NCBI GenBank assembly: GCA_035518375.1
Contig: DATIXQ010000068.1
Location: forward strand, 1 to 30,373
DNA from: DATJLY01 sp035518375
GTDB lineage: Bacteria > Pseudomonadota > Alphaproteobacteria > ATCC43930 > CGMCC-115725
DNA: 30,373 nt
Direction of reading: 5' to 3'
A program made the position numbers and the translations under genes. The notes under the pieces were generated by a model. The model saw only the letters and a program-made list of their open reading frames with translations, was not told the origin of the DNA and ran no database searches. Positions within the stretch are counted from its first letter, which is position 1. Each line of letters begins with the position of its first letter. Of this stretch, positions 17,228-24,619 are shown piece by piece.

Positions 17228-18226
17228 CTATTGGTCGAGCGTGCTCGCGGCAAAAATTTCTTCGAGCTTCATCAGACGCGGGGTCAGCCCCTGCTCGTGT
17301 GAATATCGTGCCGCGGTCTCGAGGATGTTGCGGTTGAACTTGATGCCGTGCTTGAGGACCTGCGTGTCGAGAGCCGTGCGCGTCTCGGGCGGAAGGAGGC
17401 CCGAGGCGATGTGATATTCGACATGCGCCATGCGCTGTTGGTGCGCGATCTCGTTGGCGCGCTCGAACGCCTTATAGAGATTCAGCACCACCCATGGCTC
17501 CTGCTGGGCGATGCGGCGCCGCACGATCATGCCGTGGTTGATCGGATAGAGCCCCGTCTTCTTGTAATAGCGCGTCCCCTCCGCGATCGGATCGGGGAAG
17601 AGCGGTACGATGTCCGGATGATGCGAGAGATCGATCGAGCTGCGGTCGATCATGCCGACCATGCCGGGAAAATACATAAGGGTGGCGTGGAGTTCGCGCG
17701 ACATGAGCATCGTGCCGATATTCTTCTCGGGTGGGATCTGGTGGATGGTAACGCCCGGCGGCGGCTTAAAGCCGGTGGCGCCGGCATGGCTGCGTTCGGG
17801 CACGCGCTCCATCCAGAATTCCATCTCCTGCGGGCGCACGCCGAACTCGTGCTGCAGGATACCGCGCGACCAGAGCGCCGCAGTCTGCTGGTACTCCGGC
17901 ACGCCGACGCGCTTGCCCCTGAGGTCGGAGGGTGAAGAAATGCCCGAATCGCGCCGCTTCAGCGCCCAGGTCTGGAAGAAATAGCGCGTTGTAAAGACAG
18001 GGATGCCGGTCCAGCGCTCGTCGCCGCCGGCGATCGTCATCATGAGCGAGGAAAGCGACATCTCCGAAGCGTCGAAATCGGCGAAGCGGAGCTGGCGCCA
18101 GAACAGCTCCGAGGGGCTGACGATGCTGATGACGAGGTCGATCCCGTCGGGCTTCACCGTGCCGTCAAGGATGGGCCAGGTGCGCGGATTGTTGGTGAGG
18201 CCGATGCTGAGCTGTAGTTTCGCCAT
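17228..18226 (-). CDS. 4,5-dihydroxyphthalate decarboxylase-like / binding-protein-fold protein
   Basis: The 332-residue protein belongs to the group annotated as 4,5-dihydroxyphthalate decarboxylase (Pht5-like), which has a periplasmic binding protein type II fold. Characteristic pieces are LQLSIGLTNNPRTWPILDGTV, FADFDASEMSLSS and LRGKRVGVPEYQQTA. No signal peptide is present, which favours a cytoplasmic role, but the fold also serves plain ligand binding and the catalytic assignment is uncertain. ATG 18226 is favoured over 18235, since GGGAG is nine bases from the former and abuts the latter. It is first in the operon with the binding protein and flavoprotein. Confidence 0.8.
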   Translation of the reverse strand: MAKLQLSIGLTNNPRTWPILDGTVKPDGIDLVISIVSPSELFWRQLRFADFDASEMSLSSLMMTIAGGDERWTGIPVFTTRYFFQTWALKRRDSGISSPSDLRGKRVGVPEYQQTAALWSRGILQHEFGVRPQEMEFWMERVPERSHAGATGFKPPPGVTIHQIPPEKNIGTMLMSRELHATLMYFPGMVGMIDRSSIDLSHHPDIVPLFPDPIAEGTRYYKKTGLYPINHGMIVRRRIAQQEPWVVLNLYKAFERANEIAHQQRMAHVEYHIASGLLPPETRTALDTQVLKHGIKFNRNILETAARYSHEQGLTPRLMKLEEIFAASTLDQ

Positions 18227-18302
18227 CGCGTGCATCTCCCGGAGCTTTCTTGAGCGCCACTTTGCGCCGTCGCATGTCTGCCGTCGAGGGAGTTGCGCTA
18301 AG

Positions 18303-18317
18303 CTCGCGTTCCGCGAG
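18303..18317 (+). other. Small perfect stem-loop beside the DadA ribosome site
   Basis: CTCGCG-TTC-CGCGAG forms a six-pair, three-base-loop hairpin that ends immediately before the GAGGGAG ribosome site of the DadA-like gene. It could affect mRNA stability or translation start; with no T run it is not a terminator. The role is a guess. Confidence 0.3.
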
Positions 18318-18328
18318 AGGGAGCGGCG

Positions 18329-19585
18329 ATGAGCACCAAGCGCGTCGTTGTGATCGGCGCCGGCATGGTCGGGATCGCTGCGGCGAGCTGGCTACGGCGC
18401 GACGGGCACTCCGTCGTCGTGATCGATCCCGGCGCGCCCGGTGAGGGCGCGTCCTTTGGCAATGCCGGCTGCCTCAACGCCTCCTCGGTCGTGCCGATGG
18501 CGATGCCGGGAACGATGCGGAACGCACCGCGCTGGCTGCTCGATCCGCTGGGCCCGCTCGCGATACGCTGGCAGTATCTGCCCGCGCTCGCGCCTTGGCT
18601 CGTGCGCTTTGCGCGTACCGGCACGGCCGAGAACGCGGCACGCACGGCGCGCGCGCTGCGCGCGCTCCTCGGCCCCGCGCTCGCCTCTCTCGCGCCGCTC
18701 GTCAAAAACGCCGGCGCCGAGCATCTTGTCGAGAAGCGCGGCCACCTTGTCGTCTATCGCTCGGAGGAGAGCTTCGCCAAGGAGACGGCACAGTGGAATC
18801 TGCGGCGCGATAACGGCGTCGCGTGGGACACGCTGGGGGCCGACCAATTGCGCCAACTCGAGCCGGCGCTGTCGCGCGAGTATGTGCGCGGCCGCTTCAT
18901 CGCCGAGAACGGCCATACGAGCGATCCGTACCGTCTCGTGCAAGCGCTCGCCGACGCGCTGCGCCGCGACGGCGCGGAGATCCGACGAGCGCGTGCGACG
19001 GGGTTCGAGCTCGACGGGCAGCGGCTCACATCGGTGCGTACAGATGGCGGCGCCATCGCGGCCGATGCCGTGGTCGTCGCCGCGGGCGCCTATTCCGCGC
19101 CGCTTGCGGCGGCGCTCGGCGACAAGGTCCCGCTCGAGACCGAGCGCGGCTATCACCTGATGTTGCGTGATCCCGAAGCCACGCCGCACATTCCGACGAC
19201 AGAAGCCGAAGGCAAGTTCGTGGCAACGCCGATGCTCGGCGGACTGCGTTTCGCCGGCACGGTCGAGTTCGCGGGGCTTCGGGCCGCGCCCGATTGGCGC
19301 CGTGCGCATGTGTTACTGCGATTGGGCCGGCGCATGTTTCCGGCGCTGCCCGCTGCGCCGGACGCCGCGCGCGTCTCGGTCTGGATGGGCCACCGCCCGA
19401 GCCTGCCGGATTCGCTACCGGTGCTGGGACCCGCCAGCGCCTCGCCCGATGTCATCTACGCCTTCGGCCACGGCCATGTCGGCATGGTGGGCGCGCCGAT
19501 GACGGGCAAGCTCGTCGCCGATCTCATCGCCGGGCGCGATCCCGGCATCGACATGGCACCCTATCGCGCGCGCCGTTTCGCGTGA
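18329..19585 (+). CDS. DadA-like FAD-dependent D-amino acid dehydrogenase/oxidase
   Basis: The 418-residue flavoprotein is of the DAO superfamily. The N-terminal Rossmann motif is VVVIGAGMVG (6-15), followed by GASFGNAGCLNASSVVPMA, a hallmark of the DadA branch. The C-terminus has WMGHRPSLPDSLPVLG and AFGHGHVGM, which close the FAD site. DadA oxidises D-amino acids (or other amines) to 2-oxoacids with electrons passed to the quinone pool. The exact substrate is not shown. It opens a plus-strand set with an amidohydrolase, a glyoxalase-II-like enzyme and a methyltransferase. It lies divergent from the dihydroxyphthalate-decarboxylase-like gene with a 102-base gap, where I see no convincing promoter. 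Confidence 0.9.
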   Translation: MSTKRVVVIGAGMVGIAAASWLRRDGHSVVVIDPGAPGEGASFGNAGCLNASSVVPMAMPGTMRNAPRWLLDPLGPLAIRWQYLPALAPWLVRFARTGTAENAARTARALRALLGPALASLAPLVKNAGAEHLVEKRGHLVVYRSEESFAKETAQWNLRRDNGVAWDTLGADQLRQLEPALSREYVRGRFIAENGHTSDPYRLVQALADALRRDGAEIRRARATGFELDGQRLTSVRTDGGAIAADAVVVAAGAYSAPLAAALGDKVPLETERGYHLMLRDPEATPHIPTTEAEGKFVATPMLGGLRFAGTVEFAGLRAAPDWRRAHVLLRLGRRMFPALPAAPDAARVSVWMGHRPSLPDSLPVLGPASASPDVIYAFGHGHVGMVGAPMTGKLVADLIAGRDPGIDMAPYRARRFA

Positions 19586-19639
19586 TTGTTGGGGAGCGGC
19601 ACCTGTGCTCCTATAGGCGCAGAAGAACTGGAGGCACAC

Positions 19640-20602
19640 ATGGCCGACGCCGCGCCGCGCATCATCGACACGCACCATCACATCTACCCGCCCAACTACA
19701 CCAAGACCAATCTCGAGCGGCTCGTGAACGATTCCGTTGCGCTGCCGGCCTCGGCCTATACGAGCTGGACGCCCGGCACGTCGATCGAGGCGATGGAGAA
19801 GGCCGGAATCGAGACGGCGATCTCGTCGATCACGAGCCCCGGCATTTGGTTCGGCGACGGCGTCGAGAAGGCGCGGGCGCGGGCGCGCGAATGCAACGAG
19901 TTCGGCGCCGGCATGGCGCGCGACTTCCCGAAGCGCTTCGGCATGTTCGCGGCGATTCCGCTGCCCGACATCGAAGGCAGCCTGCGCGAGATCGAATACG
20001 CACTCGACACGCTGAAGCTCGACGGCATCGGGCTCATGACGAGCTATGAGACCCGGCTTCTCGGCGACCCCGGCTTCCTGCCGGTGTTTCAGGAGCTGAA
20101 CCGGCGCAACGCGGCGGTGTTCGTTCATCCGACCATGTCCTGTGGCAATCTCTTCCCCGGCATCGCCGGTCCGCAGATCGAGTTCCCGACCGATACCGCG
20201 CGCACGGTCACGAGCCTTATCCTCGGCGGCACGGCCGGCGCCTGCCCCAACGTCAAATTCATCTTCTCGCATGGCGGCGGCACGCTCGCGATGGTGGTGC
20301 AGCGCTTCGCCCGCATCGCCGCGCGGCTCACGCCCGAGGAGCGCCAGGCGCGCATGCCTAACGGCTTCGAGGCCGAGATCCGGCGCCAGTATTACGACCT
20401 CGCCAGCATCGGCAGCGCGCCGATCGGCATGGCGGCGGTGCTTAAGATGCTGCCGGTGTCGCAGCTCACTTACGGTTCGGACGCGCCGTTCGGCTCGTCG
20501 GTCGAGATCGCGAACGGCATCACGCGGCTCGAACTGTCGGAAGCCGACAAGGCCGCGATCCGGCGCGGCAATGCGCTCCGGCTCTTCCCGCGCTACGCAT
20601 GA
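19640..20602 (+). CDS. ACMSD-type amidohydrolase (aromatic acid decarboxylase-like)
   Basis: The 320-residue TIM-barrel protein belongs to the amidohydrolase-2 family of metal-dependent decarboxylases and hydratases (ACMSD, gamma-resorcylate and 6-methylsalicylate decarboxylases). Metal ligands appear as His12 and His14 (DTHHHIYPP), His163 (VFVHPT), His211 (FSHGGG) and Asp281 (YGSDAPFG). The FVHPT, FPTDTARTVTSL and FSHGGGT pieces are closest to the 6-methylsalicylate decarboxylase group (recognised by eye). ATG 19640 is chosen because GGAGG is six bases upstream; the frame opens earlier at 19586 without such a site. It likely removes CO2 from, or hydrates, a carboxylated aromatic or enone intermediate. 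Confidence 0.87.
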   Translation: MADAAPRIIDTHHHIYPPNYTKTNLERLVNDSVALPASAYTSWTPGTSIEAMEKAGIETAISSITSPGIWFGDGVEKARARARECNEFGAGMARDFPKRFGMFAAIPLPDIEGSLREIEYALDTLKLDGIGLMTSYETRLLGDPGFLPVFQELNRRNAAVFVHPTMSCGNLFPGIAGPQIEFPTDTARTVTSLILGGTAGACPNVKFIFSHGGGTLAMVVQRFARIAARLTPEERQARMPNGFEAEIRRQYYDLASIGSAPIGMAAVLKMLPVSQLTYGSDAPFGSSVEIANGITRLELSEADKAAIRRGNALRLFPRYA

Positions 20603-20615
20603 GAGAGGGTAGATC

Positions 20616-21407
20616 ATGCTCGTCGAACAGATCTGGACCGCGAACGCCGGCCGCAACTTCAACTACCTGATCGCCTGCGCCGAGACCGGCGAGGCGCTCG
20701 CGGTCGACCCACTCGACCACGAGAAATGTCTCGCCGCCGCGAAGGCCAAGGGCTGGACCATCACGCAGATCCTCAACACGCACGAACATCGCGACCATAC
20801 CGGCGGCAACGCACAGATGATCGCGGCGACGGGCGCGAAGCTTCTGGCGCATGCCAAGGCCAAGGACCGCATCGCCGGGATCGACCGCGGGCTGGCGGCG
20901 GGCGACGTGATAAACGTCGGCAAGACGGTCGAGCTTTCTTGCCTTGACACGCCGGGCCACACCATGTCGCACATCTGCGTGCTTGCACGTGGGCAGCAGC
21001 CTGCGCTTTTCTGCGGCGACACGCTTTTCAACGCGGGCGCCGGCAATTGCCACAATGGCGGTCACCCGAACGAGCTTTACACCACGTTCGCGAGCCAGCT
21101 CGACAATCTGCCCGACGCAACGTTGATATATCCGGGCCACGACTACATCGCGCGCAATCTCAGCTTCACGCTCGACCGCGAGCCCGACAACGCCAAGGCG
21201 AAGGCGATGCTGCCGCAGATGGAGAAGCAGGATCCGGGCCACGCGCTCGTGACGACGCTCGCGGTCGAGCGCGAGATCAACACTTTCTTCCGCCTGACAA
21301 GCCCCTCGGTGATCCGCCGCCTGCGCGAGGCCTTTCCCGACCTCCCGGAGAAGCCCGACGCCAAGACCGTGTTCCTGAAGCTCCGGGAATTGCGCAACAA
21401 GTGGTAG
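20616..21407 (+). CDS. Glyoxalase II-like metallo-beta-lactamase-fold hydrolase
   Basis: The 263-residue protein is of the hydroxyacylglutathione hydrolase family (glyoxalase II), which splits S-acylglutathione thioesters to the acid and glutathione. The metal signature THEHRDHTGG gives His56, His58, Asp60 and His61; His115 (TPGHT), Asp135 (FCGDTLF) and His175 (YPGHDY) complete the binuclear site. It retains the C-terminal domain typical of GloB-like proteins and ends LRELRNKW. It may serve general aldehyde detoxification or a thioester step of the local pathway. GAGAGGG precedes the start, and the end overlaps the methyltransferase gene by seven bases. Confidence 0.88.
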   Translation: MLVEQIWTANAGRNFNYLIACAETGEALAVDPLDHEKCLAAAKAKGWTITQILNTHEHRDHTGGNAQMIAATGAKLLAHAKAKDRIAGIDRGLAAGDVINVGKTVELSCLDTPGHTMSHICVLARGQQPALFCGDTLFNAGAGNCHNGGHPNELYTTFASQLDNLPDATLIYPGHDYIARNLSFTLDREPDNAKAKAMLPQMEKQDPGHALVTTLAVEREINTFFRLTSPSVIRRLREAFPDLPEKPDAKTVFLKLRELRNKW

Positions 21408-22060
21408 AGCGCGCACCGCCGGATTTTCCACCCAACGCCTTCGTCAAGGAGGACGCGGGGCCGGACGCGCTCTTTTATGGTACGCCGCGCTTCGTCACTC
21501 ATATCGATGACCACGCCATCAGCGCGGTCACGCAACTCTATCGCGAACTGTTCCCGCCGGGCGGCGTCGTACTTGACCTGATGGGGAGCTGGGTCTCGCA
21601 CCTGCCGGCCGATGTCGCCTATGGCGAGGTAATCGGCCACGGCATGAACGAGGCGGAGCTCGCGGCAAACCCGCGCTACAGCCGCCATTTCGTGCAGGAC
21701 CTGAACCGCGACCCCGTACTGCCGCTCGCGCCAGGCTCGGTCGACGCCGTCGCGCTCTGTGTCTCGGTGCAATATCTGCAGCAGCCCGTGACGGCCTTCG
21801 CCGAAGTGGCGCGCGTCCTGAGGCCAGGGGGCGTAGTGGCGGTGACGTTCTCGAACCGGTGCTTTCCGACGAAGGCGGTGGCGATCTGGCTTTCGCTTGG
21901 TGACGAGCAGCACCAGCGCCTCGTCGCGCTCTATCTCGCGCGTGCAGGCTTCGCCGCGATCGAGGCGCGCACGCTCTCACCACCCGGCGCCGATCACGAC
22001 CCGCTTTGGGCCGTGATCGGGCGTACCGGGCCTGTTACTGGAACAGCTTCATCGCGTTGA
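21401..22060 (+). CDS. SAM-dependent methyltransferase-fold protein
   Basis: The 219-residue protein has a class I methyltransferase pattern: motif I as VVLDLMGSWVSHLP (an atypical variant of the glycine-rich loop), an acidic and turn region (PGSVDAVALCVSVQYL, motif II/III) and FAEVARVLRPGGVVAVTFSNR (post II/III). The start GTG 21401 is the only sensible one; upstream sequence in this frame is a shadow of the glyoxalase gene. The target molecule is unknown. Its last 26 bases overlap, on the opposite strand, the end of the 40-residue transporter-partner gene. Confidence 0.8.
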   Translation: MVERAPPDFPPNAFVKEDAGPDALFYGTPRFVTHIDDHAISAVTQLYRELFPPGGVVLDLMGSWVSHLPADVAYGEVIGHGMNEAELAANPRYSRHFVQDLNRDPVLPLAPGSVDAVALCVSVQYLQQPVTAFAEVARVLRPGGVVAVTFSNRCFPTKAVAIWLSLGDEQHQRLVALYLARAGFAAIEARTLSPPGADHDPLWAVIGRTGPVTGTASSR

Positions 22061-22157
22061 CGAGCGTCTGCACCACGCCCCAGGTGAGTGGGATGCCCAC
22101 GAGGCCCCACACGAGGATCAGGTGAAGCGCAGTTGTTTCGCCTTCTTGCCGTGCCAT
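22035..22157 (-). CDS. 40-residue membrane protein, small partner of the OFA transporter
   Basis: A 41-codon frame (ATG 22157 to TAA 22035) encodes a 40-residue protein that begins MARQEGETT. One hydrophobic helix follows (about residues 10-35, with LILVWGLVGIPLTWGVVQTL). It has a strong ribosome site, GGGAGG, five bases before the start, and follows the OFA transporter stop by 11 bases on the same strand. Very short proteins of this kind next to oxalate/formate-type MFS genes are known in databases as MFS transporter small subunits; I recognise the pattern but cannot run the comparison. It probably binds or stabilises the transporter in the membrane (inference). Its 3' end overlaps the convergent methyltransferase gene. 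Confidence 0.8.
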   Translation of the reverse strand: MARQEGETTALHLILVWGLVGIPLTWGVVQTLVNAMKLFQ

Positions 22158-22168
22158 CTGCGCCTCCC

Positions 22169-23542
22169 TCAATCCGCCGTGCCGAGCGCTTCGGCCTCGG
22201 CGCTCATGTAGTGATGGTCCTTGACCGACGTGATGAAGAGATTACAGAAGAACCCGATGATCAGCAGCCCGGCCATCACATACATCGTGATGTTGTAAGC
22301 TTGCGCCGCGGCGACGCCGTGCGACACGTTGTAGGCGCGGATGTAATTCACCAGTACCGGGCCGAATATGCCCGCGGCCGACCAGGCGGTGATCAGCATG
22401 CCGTGAATGGCGCCGACATAGCGCGTGCCGAACATGTCGCGGAGATATGCGGGCACGGTCGCAAAGCCGCCGCCATACATGCTGAAGATGATGGCATAGG
22501 CGCACACGAACCCGACGACGCTGCCGATCGCGCCCGTATAAGGCACGAGCGCATAGAGCACGGCGCCCAAAACGAAGAAGCAGAAATAGGTGTTCTTGCG
22601 CCCGATCACGTCCGAGGTCGAGGCCCAAAAGAAGCGGCCCGCCATGTTGAAGAGGCTCATCAAGCCGACGAACCCCGCCGCCGCGACCGCCGTCACATGG
22701 CCCGGGAACATCTCCTGGATCATGGCCGAGGCTTGGCCCAGCACACCGATGCCGGCCGTGACGTTGAGGCACAGCACCCACCAGATGAGCCAGAATTGCG
22801 GCGTCTTGAGCGCCTGGTAGACGTAAACGTGGCGCGTCGTCGTCAGCTTCTTCGGCTGTGCCGGGGCGACATAGCCTGCCGGCGCCCAGCCGGGCGCGGG
22901 AATCCGCACGATGTACGCCCCCACCATCATGAAGCAGAAATAGATGATGCCCAGGGCAATGAAAGTCTCCGCGACGCCGACATGGGTCGGGGTCGAGAAC
23001 CTGGCGAGAAGCCAGACCGACAGTGGCGAGGCGATGAAGGCGGCGCCGCCAAACCCCATGATGGCCATGCCGGTCGCCATACCCGGCCGGTCTGGAAACC
23101 ACTTGATGAGGGTCGAGACCGGCGAGATGTAGCCGAGGCCGAGGCCGATACCGCCGACGATGCCGTAGCCGAAATAGATGACCCAGATGTTGTGGACGTA
23201 AACGCCCACGGCTGAGATCAGGAATCCGCCGCCGAAGCACAGCGCCGCGGTGAACATGGCACGGCGGGGCCCGCCCTCCTCGACCCAGCGGCCCATGACG
23301 GCGGCCGACGCGCCAAGCAGGACGATGGCGATGCTGAAGATCCACCCGAGATCGGTGAGCGCCCAGTCGCCCGGCGCCGATTTCGTGATGCCGATCAGCT
23401 TGGTCATCGGCAGGTTGAACACGCTGAACGCGTAGGCCTGCCCGATGCAGAGGTGAATGCAGAGCGCGGCCGGCGGCACCATCCACCGGCTGTAGCCCGG
23501 CCGGGCAATCGTGCGGTCGCGGTGAAGATACCCGAGGCTCAT
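22169..23542 (-). CDS. OFA-family MFS transporter (oxalate/formate antiporter-like)
   Basis: The 457-residue protein has twelve hydrophobic helices and the oxalate/formate antiporter family look: GQAYAFSVFNLPM in helix 1, GWIFSIAIVLLG, GGIGLGLGYISPVSTLIKWFPDRPGMATGMA and FNMAGRFFWASTSDVIGRKN. OFA members exchange oxalate for formate or move other small carboxylates such as pyruvate or lactate, so the name does not fix the substrate. The conserved start MSLGYLHRDR follows GGGGAA. It is transcribed away from the CmcJ-type gene and leads a two-gene operon with the small membrane protein. Confidence 0.92.
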   Translation of the reverse strand: MSLGYLHRDRTIARPGYSRWMVPPAALCIHLCIGQAYAFSVFNLPMTKLIGITKSAPGDWALTDLGWIFSIAIVLLGASAAVMGRWVEEGGPRRAMFTAALCFGGGFLISAVGVYVHNIWVIYFGYGIVGGIGLGLGYISPVSTLIKWFPDRPGMATGMAIMGFGGAAFIASPLSVWLLARFSTPTHVGVAETFIALGIIYFCFMMVGAYIVRIPAPGWAPAGYVAPAQPKKLTTTRHVYVYQALKTPQFWLIWWVLCLNVTAGIGVLGQASAMIQEMFPGHVTAVAAAGFVGLMSLFNMAGRFFWASTSDVIGRKNTYFCFFVLGAVLYALVPYTGAIGSVVGFVCAYAIIFSMYGGGFATVPAYLRDMFGTRYVGAIHGMLITAWSAAGIFGPVLVNYIRAYNVSHGVAAAQAYNITMYVMAGLLIIGFFCNLFITSVKDHHYMSAEAEALGTAD

Positions 23543-23577
23543 AGGTGTTTCCCCAATACTACTTTTGATTAATATCC

Positions 23578-23586
23578 TTTATAGCA
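23578..23586 (-). promoter_or_regulatory. Possible extended -10 promoter for the OFA transporter
   Basis: On the minus strand, TGC-TATAAA (23586-23578) resembles an extended -10 element in an unusually A/T-rich patch (about 23550-23625). It would give a leader of about 30 bases. No good -35 element is seen. Confidence 0.35.
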
Positions 23587-23662
23587 GAAGATCGCGGATC
23601 ATTTGTAGCCCGCAATTATTACTGCCCGGAGGACCGACTGGGAGACGTTCGCGGCCGTCGTG

Positions 23663-23691
23663 TTGTGCCGCGTGGCGGGTAAACCTATTAT
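23663..23691 (+). promoter_or_regulatory. Candidate promoter of the CmcJ-UbiD operon
   Basis: TTGTGC (23663-23668), a 17-base spacer and TATTAT (23686-23691) form a good sigma-70-type match about 60 bases before the start codon at 23750. The divergent region is 207 bases long and holds no other gene. Confidence 0.5.
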
Positions 23692-23749
23692 CGCCGCGAC
23701 TCGTCCCCGGAAGCGCCGCAAGGGCCTACGAGCGGCACGGAGGAATCCT

Positions 23750-24583
23750 ATGGCAGAGCTCGCCGAACTCGCGACCGCCCCCAATGCCATCGAGGCATCG
23801 GTCAATTACATGCTGCGCGACGAGGTGCAGCCCTTCACCTACACCGGCGGACCCGGCTCGACCGAGGTGCGCTCGGGCGGCAACCTCGACCCGCACGTTG
23901 TCACGATTCGCAACGGCCGGCCCGAATCCTCCCGATTCACCCTCGAGCGCAACGGGTTCCGCTTCGTCCCGCATCCGACCAAGGTCAAGAGCTTCTTCGA
24001 CGAGGACGAGGTGCGACGCGTCTACTATCCGGAGATGGAAGCGCTCATCAAAACCGAGAGCGGCGCAAAGCGCGTCCTCGTGTTCGACCACACGCTCCGC
24101 ACGGCCGACGAGGAAGACCGCGAGGCGCGCAAGATCCGCGAGCCGGTGCGGCGCGCGCACAACGACTACACCGAGTGGTCGGGCCCGCAGCGGGTGCGCG
24201 ATCTTCTGCCGGACGAGGCGGAGAGCCTGCTCGCGCGGCGTTTCGCCATCATCCAGGTGTGGCGGCCGATCCGCAATCCGGTTGAGACCTTCCCGCTCGC
24301 GATCGCCGACGCGGAGAGCCTTTCGCCCGACGACCTCGTCGTCTCCGAGCGGCGCTATCCGAACCGCGTCGGCCAGACCTATGCCGTCACCTTCAACCCG
24401 CGCCACCAATGGTACTGGTTCCCGCGCATGCGGCGCGACGAGGCGATCGTGTTCAAGGTGTACGACTCGCTGAAGGATGGGCGCGCGCGCTGGACCGCGC
24501 ACACCGCGATCGAGGACCCGACCTCGCCGCCCAACGCGCGGCCGCGCGAAAGCATTGAGATCCGCACTCTCGCGTTCTTTTGA
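23750..24583 (+). CDS. CmcJ/NvfI/AsaB-like oxygenase-family protein
   Basis: The 277-residue protein resembles the CmcJ/NvfI/AsaB family, whose members include subunits or enzymes acting in cephamycin methoxylation and fungal Fe(II)/2-oxoglutarate reactions. Family pieces are the N-terminal VNYMLRDE, FDHTLR (113-118), the putative iron ligands in AHNDYT (His137, Asp139), the RRFAIIQVWRPIRNPVE segment and a distal His219 in PRHQWYWFP. An Fe(II)-dependent hydroxylase is the likely function, substrate unknown. ATG 23750 is chosen for its GGAGG; the frame begins at 23660 without support. UbiD follows 36 bases later, which suggests ring hydroxylation and decarboxylation in one pathway (inference). 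Confidence 0.8.
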   Translation: MAELAELATAPNAIEASVNYMLRDEVQPFTYTGGPGSTEVRSGGNLDPHVVTIRNGRPESSRFTLERNGFRFVPHPTKVKSFFDEDEVRRVYYPEMEALIKTESGAKRVLVFDHTLRTADEEDREARKIREPVRRAHNDYTEWSGPQRVRDLLPDEAESLLARRFAIIQVWRPIRNPVETFPLAIADAESLSPDDLVVSERRYPNRVGQTYAVTFNPRHQWYWFPRMRRDEAIVFKVYDSLKDGRARWTAHTAIEDPTSPPNARPRESIEIRTLAFF

Positions 24584-24619
24584 GAAATCGCGCGAAAAAC
24601 GCGCGGAGGGAGACATTCG

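Noticed and set aside
23589..23599. GATC-GCG-GATC as an operator
   Set aside because: It is not a true inverted repeat beyond the palindromic GATC itself and is likely chance.
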